From Staphylococcus sp. NRL 16/872 (GTDB lineage Bacteria > Bacillota > Bacilli > Staphylococcales > Staphylococcaceae): 64,000 nucleotides of DNA. Under the pieces are notes generated by a model that saw nothing but the letters and a program-made list of their open reading frames with translations, ran no database searches and was not told the DNA's origin. Positions 43,845 to 52,240 of this stretch are shown one piece after another. Position 1 is the first letter of the stretch, and the number at the start of each line of letters is the position of its first letter. The DNA is taken from the NCBI RefSeq assembly GCF_022815905.2, contig NZ_CP119327.1, positions 248,001-312,000 on the forward strand, read 5' to 3'. The position numbers and the translations under genes were made by a program.

Positions 43845-44016
43845 TATGTAAACACCTCTTAATTGTTTACTTTTTCTTAAGCATAACATTATTTTTATAT
43901 CTTTATTAATATTGAATTGAATATAAATTAGAGGTATTTTAAAATTAATAAACAGTATATAGATAAAAATTTTAAAATTGCTCTGAGTATTAAAGGTGCT
44001 TTATTTCTATTTCATC

Positions 44017-45177
44017 ATGAAAGAGGCGTTTCAATTGTTTAAGTATTACTTTACTTGTATTACTCTTTTTATAATTTTTATAGTAATAGGTGGAATGACA
44101 CTAGTTACAGATACAACCGAGAAAGCATCGGTTGTGGCAGTAGGGGATAACCTTATTCATCCCGTTGTTTATAATGATGCGCAACATCAGAAAGGGTCTT
44201 TTAATTTTACTCCTATGTATCAGCATATTAAAAAGGATATTCAACAGCCAGATTTAGCTTTTGTGAATCAAGAATCGCCAATTGGTGGGGATGATCGTCC
44301 TTTTTCAGGATTTAAGCGTTTCAATACGCCAAGTCAAATAGCGCAAGATGTAGTGAATACTGGCTTTGATGTGGTGAATGGTGCGAATAATCATGCGCTC
44401 GATCAAGGTGATGATGGCGTTCATAATAATATTCAAACTTGGAAACATTATAAAGATAAGGCTTTATTTACAGGGATTTTTGATTCTGAAAAGGAAGCAC
44501 AAGATATACATACGATAACAACTCATGGTATTAAAGTAAGTGTACTGAGTTATACATATGGAACAAATGACATGACGTCACACTACCCTTATACTGTTAA
44601 AACGTTTGATGAACAAACAATCAAACGTGACGTTCGTAAGGCTAAAAAACAGAGTGATGTTGTGCTAGTATCAGCGCATTGGGGTAATGAAAATCATCAT
44701 CAACCGAATAAAACACAACAAAAGTATGCGCAACTCTTCGCCGATGAAGGTGTTGATGTTGTTATAGGGACACATCCCCATGTGATACAACCCGTTGAAT
44801 GGGTGAAAAGTCAAACGTCTTCTCATAAAACACTCGTGGCTTATTCGTTAGGTAATTTTCTGAATGGGCAGTATGGAGGCAATGAAAATAACCAATTATT
44901 AGGACGTATCAATTTCGATATTGTGAAAACACCTAAAGACGTGCATGTGGAACATGTATCATGGACAAGTATGGTTAATCATTATGAACAAGCTAATCCA
45001 TATAATAAAAATACACGAGAACATTTCCAAGTTTATAATTTAGATGACTATAATGACCAACTTGCCCAAAAACACGGGTTACAATACGACCCACAAAGTG
45101 AGTGGAATGTGCATCACCTTCAAGATATCACTAAACAGGTTATAGACGACGAATATCTAAATGAAAAAAGCATGTAA
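44017..45177 (+). CDS. CapA/PgsA-family poly-gamma-glutamate-type metallophosphatase-fold protein
   Basis: This protein of about 386 residues has an N-terminal anchor helix (YYFTCITLFIIFIVIGGMTL) and an extracellular CapA domain. Its motifs are VVAVGDNLIHP, DLAFVNQESPIGG, FDVVNGANNHALDQG, VSAHWGNENHH, VDVVIGTHPHVIQPVEW and AYSLGNFLNGQ. These correspond to the metal-site motifs of the metallophosphatase-like PgsA/CapA family, which helps make or export poly-gamma-glutamate. capB, capC and capD of a PGA operon are not seen. It follows a PGA-hydrolase-like gene, hinting at a shared substrate. The start is uncertain: AAAGG is 20 bases from the ATG. Confidence 0.8.
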   Translation: MKEAFQLFKYYFTCITLFIIFIVIGGMTLVTDTTEKASVVAVGDNLIHPVVYNDAQHQKGSFNFTPMYQHIKKDIQQPDLAFVNQESPIGGDDRPFSGFKRFNTPSQIAQDVVNTGFDVVNGANNHALDQGDDGVHNNIQTWKHYKDKALFTGIFDSEKEAQDIHTITTHGIKVSVLSYTYGTNDMTSHYPYTVKTFDEQTIKRDVRKAKKQSDVVLVSAHWGNENHHQPNKTQQKYAQLFADEGVDVVIGTHPHVIQPVEWVKSQTSSHKTLVAYSLGNFLNGQYGGNENNQLLGRINFDIVKTPKDVHVEHVSWTSMVNHYEQANPYNKNTREHFQVYNLDDYNDQLAQKHGLQYDPQSEWNVHHLQDITKQVIDDEYLNEKSM

Positions 45178-45207
45178 TATAACATATAAAATCTTCATAC
45201 TAAACAC

Positions 45208-45227
45208 AAAAAAGCTAATGTGTAAGA
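45208..45227 (+). repeat. 20-bp direct repeat, left boundary of decayed insertion
   Basis: AAAAAAGCTAATGTGTAAGA, identical to 46688-46707. It is the left arm of a terminator whose complete version lies at the right boundary. Confidence 0.85.
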
Positions 45228-45265
45228 TGTAAATAATGAGGTACAGGTTTTAATGTGTGTTGAAA

Positions 45266-45691
45266 ATGCATATTTTAGAAAAAGAAAATTGTATAACTCA
45301 AGATGAATGGAGCAAACTTTGGCAAAAAACACTTTAGTTCGATTACAAACCAGTAATAAATATTAAAGCAATTAAGCCGACTAAAAAGAGCAATAAAGAT
45401 ATTCAAGTTGCGATTAAAGAAACATCAAAATACTCTGTAAAGTTCTCTGATTATCTGACTGGTACTCATGAAAAACGCAAGAATTGTTAGCGATTTAGAA
45501 CAGGAATTTTATAGAAAAATAATATTAAGTTACGGTGGATTGCTAAAACAAGAAAATAAAATTTTAAGTTTAGACGACACAGAAGATGGCGATTTGGTAA
45601 AAACAAGTGATGATGAAATGGCAACTGACGAAGAAAAAGCACATTCAATCACTACGATATAGAATTTTGAAAAATAAAATTATTACATAAA
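45266..45691 (+). pseudogene. Rolling-circle plasmid Rep protein, C-terminal remnant
   Basis: Three pieces in two frames rebuild the C-terminus of a pUB110-type RepB. CITQDEWSKLWQKTL is followed by a TAG, then FDYKPVINIKAIKPTKKSNK and IQVAIKETSKYSVKFSDYLT in the same frame. After a frameshift near 45470, ARIVSDLEQEFYRKIILSYG and GLLKQENKILSLDDTEDGDL follow. A TAG at 45660 stands where Trp is expected before NFEK. At least two stops and one frameshift plus a missing N-terminal half make it inactive. It marks an old plasmid integration. Confidence 0.85.
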
Positions 45692-45708
45692 GAAAGGATG
45701 ATTGAGTT

Positions 45709-46065
45709 ATGGATATTCAAACTACATTAGCTATAATTCTTTTTGGTTTATCTACAATGGGGTTAGTTGTGTATTACTTTTTAAGAAAATTAGATAAAAA
45801 AAATAAAGATAAATATCCAAAAAAGTTTAATGGTAAATTCTTTATGTATCATGTACCACGAGATGGAGAATATCTTTGTAAAAGATATTGGTTTTGGCAA
45901 ATAGAAAAGAGAAAATTTTTAGAGGGAAAAATGAAAGAAGAACAAAAATCTAGAAATTTATCTGGAGGTATATATTCTCGAAGAGCTACTAAAAGAGATA
46001 GGAATAGAGCTGGAGAAAAAGGCAGAATTGTATTTTTAAGAGAACTTTTTATAAAGATAAATTAA
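45709..46065 (+). CDS. Hypothetical single-helix membrane protein in the plasmid remnant
   Basis: This 118-residue product has one N-terminal helix (TLAIILFGLSTMGLVVYYFL) and a strongly basic cytoplasmic part (KKNKDKYPKK, RRATKRDRNRAGEKGR). AAAGGATG precedes the ATG and a small terminator follows the stop, so it may still be expressed. It came in between the Rep and IS remnants. I do not recognise the family. Confidence 0.5.
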   Translation: MDIQTTLAIILFGLSTMGLVVYYFLRKLDKKNKDKYPKKFNGKFFMYHVPRDGEYLCKRYWFWQIEKRKFLEGKMKEEQKSRNLSGGIYSRRATKRDRNRAGEKGRIVFLRELFIKIN

Positions 46066-46068
46066 TTA

Positions 46069-46093
46069 CGTTAGCCCAAGGCTAGCGTTTTTT
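46069..46093 (+). terminator. Terminator after the 118-aa gene
   Basis: CGTTAGCC-CAA-GGCTAGCG followed by TTTTTT. Confidence 0.8.
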
Positions 46094-46418
46094 ATACTTT
46101 TGTCTCTATAGGAACTATAATGCTTAACTATCGTGGTCAGTATCTAAAATTCGTCACTGGTTAAGCAAAAATTTTAGGTTTGTTATTCTGAGTTTTGAAT
46201 TTAACTCATATTAACATTTATTGTAAAAAGATGAGTTAATTAATATTTGAAATTAGGACCCGAAGGACTAGATAAAAAAACTATATAAAAGAGTATATTA
46301 GAGATTTCAAGGTATTTTTTTAAGATTTAGACTAGAAAATAAGTTCTCTTATTAAGAAACAGCTAATCATTCTAAAATTTCTAATCTAGCTATATTGGCT
46401 GTTTGACAACACAAATTT
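46094..46418. other. Degenerate mobile-element DNA
   Basis: There is no intact frame in this stretch between the 118-aa gene and the transposase fragment. Phrases such as KLGPEGLDKK can be read, but homology is not certain. Confidence 0.35.
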
Positions 46419-46685
46419 GATAAAGAAAGAATTTTTAGTTTAGATAATTCTTTAATAGAGAATTTCTTTGGGTTACTAAAACAAGAAATGTTTTATGGAA
46501 AAATATATGATAATTTCCAACAATTGGAAAGAGCAATACACGAATATATAAATTTTTATAATTATACTAGAATTAAAACAAAATACAAAGGTTTGTCTCC
46601 AACACAATATAGGAAACAACCTTTGAATAGTATATTAAACCAAACTGCAACTTTTGGGGTTCAGTACATACCACGCTCAGCATAA
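46419..46685 (+). pseudogene. IS3-family (IS150-like) transposase OrfB, C-terminal remnant
   Basis: The frame reads DKERIFSLDNSLIENFFGLL, KQEMFYGKIYDNF, AIHEYINFYNYTRIKTKYKG and LSPTQYRKQPL. This matches the end of the IS3-family DDE integrase core: the D-N-x-x-(I/V)-E-N-F-F segment carries the catalytic Glu, and YN-x-x-R-I...GLSP-x-x-(Y/F)-R is the signature tail. The first two catalytic Asp regions are missing, so it is dead. Stop at 46683. Confidence 0.85.
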
Positions 46686-46687
46686 AT

Positions 46688-46707
46688 AAAAAAGCTAATG
46701 TGTAAGA
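46688..46707 (+). repeat. 20-bp direct repeat, right boundary of decayed insertion
   Basis: This is the second copy of the 20 bases at 45208-45227, here as the left arm of an intact terminator. Confidence 0.85.
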
Positions 46708-46742
46708 GATGAAACACTTCAACTCTACACATTAGCTTTTCT
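46688..46742. terminator. Bidirectional terminator
   Basis: AAAAAGCTAATGTGTA-GA pairs with TC-TACACATTAGCTTTT. It probably served the CapA-family gene before the insertion and now also lies at the end of ipdC. Confidence 0.8.
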
Positions 46743-46773
46743 TCATTTAATCTTTCATACAACGTTCTTCTAA

Positions 46774-48414
46774 TTATTTATTTTGTTCTGCGAAGGCTTT
46801 TGAGATGTCACGCAATTTTTCTGGTGCGTCATCCCAATTCATTGTTACTTCAGTGAAATGCATTTGATCTGGTGCATCATTAATTTCGTCAAACACACGT
46901 TTTAAGTCATTTGATGTTTTAACATCATGCACAGCCACGTTATCTCCACCAAACACTTTAGGTAACGCTTTGTAATCCCACATACGAATATCGTTGTAAG
47001 GCTCTTCCATACCATGGATTAAGCGTTCAACTGTGTAACCGTCGTTATTAATTACGAAGATAATGGGTTTAATGTCGTGGCGAATCATTGTTGATAATTC
47101 TTGAACCGTTAATTGTAATGAACCGTCGCCGATTAATAATACATTACGGCGTGATGCGTCGGCCATTTGCGTTCCTAATGTTGAAGGTAATGTGTAGCCG
47201 ATTGAGCCCCATAATGGTTGTCCGATAAATGACATGTCTTTAGGTAATGCTAATTCGTATGATCCAAAGAATGATGTGCCTTGTTCAGCGAGTAAGATGT
47301 CATCGCCACCAATGAATTCTTGCATCATTTTGAAATATGTTTCTTGAGTTAATGCATCGTCAGATAATTCATAATTGCCTTCTTCTGCTTTTTTAAAAGT
47401 AGGGAACGTACCGTCATAGTGGTAATCTATATTATTTAAATCAGCTAGTAAATTAGGTAATGTCACATCTTCTTCAACAATATTGCCTAATTTAAAGTTG
47501 CGATGGTTAAGCATTATGACATCTTCAATATCAAAGTCATAAGCGAACCCTGCAGTTGCTGAGTCTGTTAATTTCGCTCCAATATTTAGAATCACATCAC
47601 TATTATTCACGTAATCTTTAATGTCTTTGTCGGCAATTTTACCATCAAAGATGCCAATGTAGTGTTCATTTTCCTCATTAAAAGCACCTTTACCTAATGA
47701 TAATTGAGCAACTGGAATATTAGTTTTATTTACGAATTGTTCTAATTCGTCATGTAAGTGGAAACTATTGATTTCATGACCTGTGATAATGACAGGTTGT
47801 TTTGCATGATTTAATTTATTAGCAACCATATCTACATAGCGACTTAAATCTTGTTTAGGTGTTAAAGCGACTTCATATGGATTTTCAATTTCAATTTCTT
47901 CCATTGCAACATCGATAGGTAAGTGAATGTGTACAGGACGACGTTCACGAATCGCTGCATTAATCACTCTAGGAATTTCGATTGTCGCGTTCTCAGGTGT
48001 AATGTACGCTTGTGCTGTAGTAATAGGTTCAAACATTTGGCGATAACTATCGAACTTGCCTTCACCAAGTGAATGGTGAACGTATTTGCCAGCATTTTCA
48101 ACGGCTCTTGTTGGTGCACCAGTTAGGGCGATAACAGGCACACGTTCTGCATAAGAACCTGCGATACCGTTCACTGCACTTAATTCACCTACACCAAACG
48201 TAGTAACAAGGACGCCAAGCCCATTAATACGCGCATAACCATCTGCTGCATAACTACCATTTAATTCGTTTGTAGTTCCGATCCAATTCACGCCATCATG
48301 ACGCACAATATCGTCTAAGAATGCTAAGTTGAAATCGCCAGGCACACCAAAGATTTTATCTACGCCTGCCGCTTGTACTGAATCCATTAAATATTGTCCT
48401 ACACGTCGTTTCAT
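46774..48414 (-). CDS. ipdC: ThDP-dependent alpha-keto acid (indolepyruvate-type) decarboxylase
   Basis: This 546-residue enzyme has the three ThDP-enzyme domains. The N-terminal PYR domain has IFGVPGDFNLAFLD and the activating Glu in TNELNGSYAADGYAR. A central domain precedes the C-terminal PP domain, whose cofactor motif is LLIGDGSLQLTVQE followed by FVINNDGYTVE (GDG-x-NN type). Family members decarboxylate indolepyruvate, phenylpyruvate or branched keto acids to aldehydes. The ATG at 48414 has AAAGGTGG 8-10 bases upstream; the ATG at 48420 is too close. A clear promoter and operator lie between it and the divergent MarR gene. Confidence 0.9.
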   Translation of the reverse strand: MKRRVGQYLMDSVQAAGVDKIFGVPGDFNLAFLDDIVRHDGVNWIGTTNELNGSYAADGYARINGLGVLVTTFGVGELSAVNGIAGSYAERVPVIALTGAPTRAVENAGKYVHHSLGEGKFDSYRQMFEPITTAQAYITPENATIEIPRVINAAIRERRPVHIHLPIDVAMEEIEIENPYEVALTPKQDLSRYVDMVANKLNHAKQPVIITGHEINSFHLHDELEQFVNKTNIPVAQLSLGKGAFNEENEHYIGIFDGKIADKDIKDYVNNSDVILNIGAKLTDSATAGFAYDFDIEDVIMLNHRNFKLGNIVEEDVTLPNLLADLNNIDYHYDGTFPTFKKAEEGNYELSDDALTQETYFKMMQEFIGGDDILLAEQGTSFFGSYELALPKDMSFIGQPLWGSIGYTLPSTLGTQMADASRRNVLLIGDGSLQLTVQELSTMIRHDIKPIIFVINNDGYTVERLIHGMEEPYNDIRMWDYKALPKVFGGDNVAVHDVKTSNDLKRVFDEINDAPDQMHFTEVTMNWDDAPEKLRDISKAFAEQNK

Positions 48415-48452
48415 ATTCATTCCACCTTTTTCTATATTTATAATACACTTAC

Positions 48453-48491
48453 ACTATAATTGCTCTTAGAATTAAAGTCAACCAACTTGAC
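48453..48491 (-). promoter_or_regulatory. ipdC promoter with overlapping operator
   Basis: On the minus strand TTGACT (48476-48481) and TATAGT (48453-48458) are 17 bases apart. GTCAA-N5-TTGAC (48477-48491) is a palindrome over the -35 box. It is probably the site of the divergent MarR-type repressor. Confidence 0.7.
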
Positions 48492-48562
48492 CTATTAATG
48501 ACCTTTTTCTGAAAATTGATTATAATGTGTATAATAATTCGCAATATAAAGGAAAGAAGATT

Positions 48563-49012
48563 ATGGATAGTAATAAAAAAGATTATGAACATATGTTGTT
48601 TTATTTCGCATACAAGACATTCATTACTGCAGCTGATGAAATTATTGAAAAATATGGCATGAGTCGTCAGCACCATCGCTTTTTATTTTTCATAAATAAA
48701 TTACCGGGCATTACAATTAAACAATTATTGAAGACATTAGAAATTTCAAAGCAGGGTTCTCATGCGACATTGCGCAAATTGAAAGAAGAGGGATTAATTA
48801 TTGAACAGACTTCAGAAGAGGATCGTCGCGTTAAACAGCTCTTCCCAACCCCTAAAGGAAGCAAGCTCATCGATAAGTTAAACAAAGCTCAAGATGATTT
48901 AATGCAAAGCACCTTTCAAAAAGTAGGCCACGACTGGTACGCCATCATGGAAGAACTCTCTAATCATCGAGAAGGATTTCAAAATATTCAACATTTAAAA
49001 GACGAGGAATAA
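48563..49012 (+). CDS. MarR-family transcriptional regulator
   Basis: This protein of about 149 residues has the winged-helix core: GITIKQLLKTLEISKQGSHA (recognition helix) and LKEEGLIIEQTSEEDRRVKQ, with the D-R-R-V-K wing, then LFPTPKGSKLIDKL. Dimerising helices flank it. It is divergent from ipdC and probably controls it through the palindrome between them. AAAGGAAAG precedes the ATG at 48563; the upstream ATG at 48527 lies inside the promoter region. Confidence 0.85.
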   Translation: MDSNKKDYEHMLFYFAYKTFITAADEIIEKYGMSRQHHRFLFFINKLPGITIKQLLKTLEISKQGSHATLRKLKEEGLIIEQTSEEDRRVKQLFPTPKGSKLIDKLNKAQDDLMQSTFQKVGHDWYAIMEELSNHREGFQNIQHLKDEE

Positions 49013-49018
49013 ATATTT

Positions 49019-49063
49019 AAAGCATTAGGATGTTTATTAAATGACATTCTAATGCTTTTTTTA
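49019..49063 (+). terminator. Terminator after the MarR gene
   Basis: AAAGCATTAG-ATGT pairs with ACAT-CTAATGCTTT and is followed by a run of Ts. Confidence 0.9.
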
Positions 49064-49210
49064 TGCTTTTAATCGACATAAATAAATATTTTGTATTACA
49101 TTTCAAAAATATTGTGTAACAACTTAAAATAGATATTGTATTTTCAAAATAATTAAGTAATATTAAAAATGTAATATAAATTATTTAAGGAGAATGTTGG
49201 GGATACGTAA

Positions 49211-50719
49211 ATGAAAAAGATAAAACTAAATACGTCAATTGTAACTAATAAGTGGCTAATGGGAATAGCTACTACTGCAATCGGAATAAGTACATTTAGT
49301 CTTTTGCAAGATCAGGCACATGCAGCTGAACATAATTATCAAAAAATGCAACAAAATGCACCATTAAATAAAAGTAATTGGGATAACGAAGGAATGGATA
49401 GTCAAAGCAACTATACTTATGATGAGACTAATACAATTAAGCAAAGTGATAATGAGGATACTTCATCATATCTTAGTGAAGATGAAATCGCAGAATTGGC
49501 TAATGAACCTGATACTGATTTAACTTCAATAATGAAACAACCTAAGCCATCACCTGCACCTGTAATGGAGAAATCTACTTTAAATACCAATAATAAACAA
49601 ATCAATTCAAATACTAATATCATTTCAAAACCAGCACCTAGTAATAAGCCAAGTACACCGTCTAAACCAGTTCTGAATTCTATAAAAAGTAATAATAAAG
49701 TCCAAACATCTACAATAAAGCCAAAACCTAAATCAACTATTGTAAACAAACAAAGTACAAATACTAAACCATCATCTCAATATAAAGTTAAAAAACCATC
49801 AACAAGTCAAACAGTGAAAAAATCAAATGTTAAGCCAACAGCAAAACCAGTTTCAAAAAAACAAAGTAATACAAAAAATGTAAAGAAAACATCTAGTACA
49901 AAAGCAACTCTACCGAAAAAAGCAGTCACAGTTTATAAAACAAGTACAAAAGCAAAAAAAACTGTATCGACGAAATCAGTGAAAAAAGTGACAACAAAGA
50001 CAACAACATCAAAAGCCAAACCAACAACTAAAACTACTGTGCATAAAAAAGTGACACCACCGGCTTATCAATTAGGCAAAGTAAAACCTACAGATACTTA
50101 TAGATCAATGTCTGATTTATTTGCCCATACAACACAAGGGATAGATTGGCAAAAAGAGCGTTCTAATAAAAATAGTAATGTACTTATATTTGCACCTCAT
50201 GGAGGAAATATTGAAAAAGGAACTACCGAGTTAGCAAAAGCAATTGCTAATAAAGGAAATTACGATTATTACGCTTTCAATGCAATTAGAAATGGTAATA
50301 ATAAAGCATTACATGTTACATCAACAAACTATGATGACAAAGACTTAATTAATACTAATTATAATAGAGATGTTTCAGTATCTGTGCATGGCGCAGGCCA
50401 AGCACAAGGATATAATACAGTATTAATGGGTGGAAGAGATACGCAATTACTAGGATTAATTTCCCAAGAATTGAAAAAATTCAAATTCAACGTTCAACGT
50501 GCAACAGGGTATCTAGCAGGGACAGATGCAAATAATATTGTAAACTTTAATAAAAAAGGCATGGGCGTACAATTAGAAATCACGCCTGATATCCGTAAGT
50601 CATTTTTTAAAGATGGCAATGATGCCTCAGTAGCACGTAAAGTAGTAACAAATTGGACATCAAGAATGGATAATTTTGCGACAGCAGTAAGTAACGCTAT
50701 TAAAAAATATAAGTTTTAA
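49211..50719 (+). CDS. Secreted poly-gamma-glutamate-hydrolase-like protein (paralogue 2)
   Basis: The 502-residue precursor has a signal peptide (LMGIATTAIGISTFSLL, cleavage near AHA, 38), an acidic segment, and a Lys/Thr/Pro/Ser-rich linker of about 180 residues suited to wall binding. A C-terminal PghP/YjqB (DUF867) domain of about 200 residues follows. It shares FAPHGGNIEKGTTELAKAI, VSVSVHGAG and GVQLEITPDIRKSFF with the protein at 42558, plus the leading RSMSDLFAHT phrase. The zinc ligands His/Glu/His are all visible. It probably acts outside the cell on gamma-glutamyl polymers or wall amides. AAGGAG lies about 20 bases upstream. Confidence 0.75.
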   Translation: MKKIKLNTSIVTNKWLMGIATTAIGISTFSLLQDQAHAAEHNYQKMQQNAPLNKSNWDNEGMDSQSNYTYDETNTIKQSDNEDTSSYLSEDEIAELANEPDTDLTSIMKQPKPSPAPVMEKSTLNTNNKQINSNTNIISKPAPSNKPSTPSKPVLNSIKSNNKVQTSTIKPKPKSTIVNKQSTNTKPSSQYKVKKPSTSQTVKKSNVKPTAKPVSKKQSNTKNVKKTSSTKATLPKKAVTVYKTSTKAKKTVSTKSVKKVTTKTTTSKAKPTTKTTVHKKVTPPAYQLGKVKPTDTYRSMSDLFAHTTQGIDWQKERSNKNSNVLIFAPHGGNIEKGTTELAKAIANKGNYDYYAFNAIRNGNNKALHVTSTNYDDKDLINTNYNRDVSVSVHGAGQAQGYNTVLMGGRDTQLLGLISQELKKFKFNVQRATGYLAGTDANNIVNFNKKGMGVQLEITPDIRKSFFKDGNDASVARKVVTNWTSRMDNFATAVSNAIKKYKF

Positions 50720-50722
50720 TGC

Positions 50723-50766
50723 AAAAAGCTAGATATCAAAATCATCATTTTGATATCTAGCTTTTA
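50723..50766. terminator. Bidirectional terminator
   Basis: AAAAGCTAGATATCAAAAT pairs perfectly with ATTTTGATATCTAGCTTTT across a CATC loop. Confidence 0.92.
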
Positions 50767-50778
50767 GATCTTTAGAAA

Positions 50779-51405
50779 TTAGAATTTTTTAGCTAATTCT
50801 TTCGCTTCAGCAATTGAGGCTGCTTTAATTTCTTCTGTTTTTTCTGGTTCAGCATTGTGACCTTCAATAATAATTGTTTCATATGAAGGCACGCCTAAGA
50901 ATGTCATGATATTTCTTAAGTAGCGATCGCCACTTTCCACTTCAGCAGCTGGACCTTCAGTGTAATAACCACCACGTGATTGAATGTGTAAAGCTTTTTT
51001 ATCGGTTAAAAGACCTTGAGGACCTTCAGCTGTATATTTGAAAGTTTTACCTGCAATAGAAATCGCATCAATATATGCTTTTAATACAGGAGGGAATGAT
51101 AAGTTCCACATTGGTGATACGAATACATATTTATCAGCTGCTAAAAATTCATCAAGAATTTCGCTTAAACGATTTACTTTTTGTTGTTCGTCACTAGTTA
51201 ATTCATCACCGTTACGTAATTTACCCCAGCCAGTTAAGACATCTTTGTCGATCATAGGAATGTCTTCTTTAAATAAGTCGATATGTTTTACTTCATCGCT
51301 AGGATGATTTTCTTTATAAGCATCTACAAATGTTTTACCAGCTGCCATTGAATTAGATGTTAATTCATCTAAAGGATGTGCTGTAATATATAATAGTTTA
51401 GTCAC
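50779..51405 (-). CDS. azoR: FMN-dependent NADH:quinone/azo reductase AzoR
   Basis: This 208-residue flavodoxin-like enzyme starts [20 protein letters not shown]. It has [20 protein letters not shown], which holds the P-M-W/Y-N FMN-binding loop, and [19 protein letters not shown], as in AzoR/AcpD. It reduces quinones and azo compounds by two electrons using NADH, which protects against electrophiles. The start is GTG at 51405, 7 bases after GAGGAGAA; the upstream in-frame TTG overlaps that site. It is monocistronic, with an inverted repeat in its promoter region. Confidence 0.9.
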   Translation of the reverse strand: MTKLLYITAHPLDELTSNSMAAGKTFVDAYKENHPSDEVKHIDLFKEDIPMIDKDVLTGWGKLRNGDELTSDEQQKVNRLSEILDEFLAADKYVFVSPMWNLSFPPVLKAYIDAISIAGKTFKYTAEGPQGLLTDKKALHIQSRGGYYTEGPAAEVESGDRYLRNIMTFLGVPSYETIIIEGHNAEPEKTEEIKAASIAEAKELAKKF

Positions 51406-51433
51406 AATAGTTCTCCTCAAATAATAATTATTT

Positions 51434-51466
51434 CGAAATCGATATAATTAATATATTCGATTTTCA
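51434..51466. promoter_or_regulatory. Imperfect palindrome upstream of azoR
   Basis: GAAATCGATATA and TATATTCGATTTTC form an inverted repeat with an ATTAA centre, about 30-60 bases before the azoR start. It is a possible operator for a MarR- or MhqR-like repressor. Confidence 0.4.
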
Positions 51467-51628
51467 CATTATTGCAATACTTTTGTGAAAAAATCAGTCG
51501 AATGGGGTATATAATTTGTTATGTAATCTTTAAAAACGTTATTAAGTAAGTGTATAATATAGATGTATTTAGATTCATTACATATAGAAGAAATCTAATC
51601 AGTGTAGAACCTTAAAGGAGTGATAGAC

Positions 51629-51730
51629 ATGAGAGGATTATTAATTGCATTAGTTTTAGGTGTAGCTGCATTTATCGGTTTCAAAAAATATCAAAATAAA
51701 GTTAACGAAATGCCTAATATTGAATATTAA
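51629..51730 (+). CDS. Small membrane peptide (33 aa)
   Basis: AAAGGAG lies 8 bases before an ATG that opens 33 codons: MRGLLIALVLGVAAFIGFKK followed by YQNKVNEMPNIEY. This is one helix with an amphipathic basic and acidic tail. It has its own terminator. It lies just before the capsule operon. It could be a small regulator of a membrane complex or a PSM-like peptide; neither is supported beyond topology. Confidence 0.65.
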   Translation: MRGLLIALVLGVAAFIGFKKYQNKVNEMPNIEY

Positions 51731-51737
51731 AATAATA

Positions 51738-51777
51738 AGTCGAGATGTTTTCGTATAGAAAATGTCTTGGCTTTTTA
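51738..51777 (+). terminator. Terminator after the 33-aa gene
   Basis: AGTCGAGATGTTTTC pairs imperfectly with GAAAATGTCTTGGCT and is followed by TTTTTAT. Confidence 0.65.
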
Positions 51778-52240
51778 TAATTTATGAAATATACATAATA
51801 ATTATTAAATTTAGATAAATTGAAACAACCTTAATTTAATAATGTATATATTAGTTTCTGGATAGGCTAATTAATTTTATTTATATATATCGAAAAAATT
51901 AATGATTTTCTTTTAAAACGACACATCCTGACCGGTCAATATTATATAATGACGGGAGGTGCTTATCCAATCAATCTACTCGGATTAATTGGATATTTAA
52001 TAAAATATGAAAATTTACATGATATTTACACAAACTTAAATGTTATTTCTAAAACTTTAGATAAGATGAACTGTAATGATTTTTTAAGATCATTCAAAGC
52101 ATTTATTAGAGAATTAGTAATTGATCAGATTTCTAAAGTAAAAATCTCAGTAAAATACATATTTTATATTTTGAAATTGTGTTGTAAAAACATATATAAA
52201 AATATAAAATTAATACCGAAATCAATCATTGGAGGTAAAC
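51778..52240. other. Capsule operon leader region
   Basis: This 463-base AT-rich stretch leads to capA. It contains the hairpin CCAATCAATC-TACTC-GGATTAATTGG (51968-51994) and GACCGGTC (51930-51937), a perfect palindrome. A 111-codon frame (51949-52284) spans most of it but lacks a ribosome site and overlaps capA in another frame, so I treat it as non-coding. The promoter is not obvious. Confidence 0.45.
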
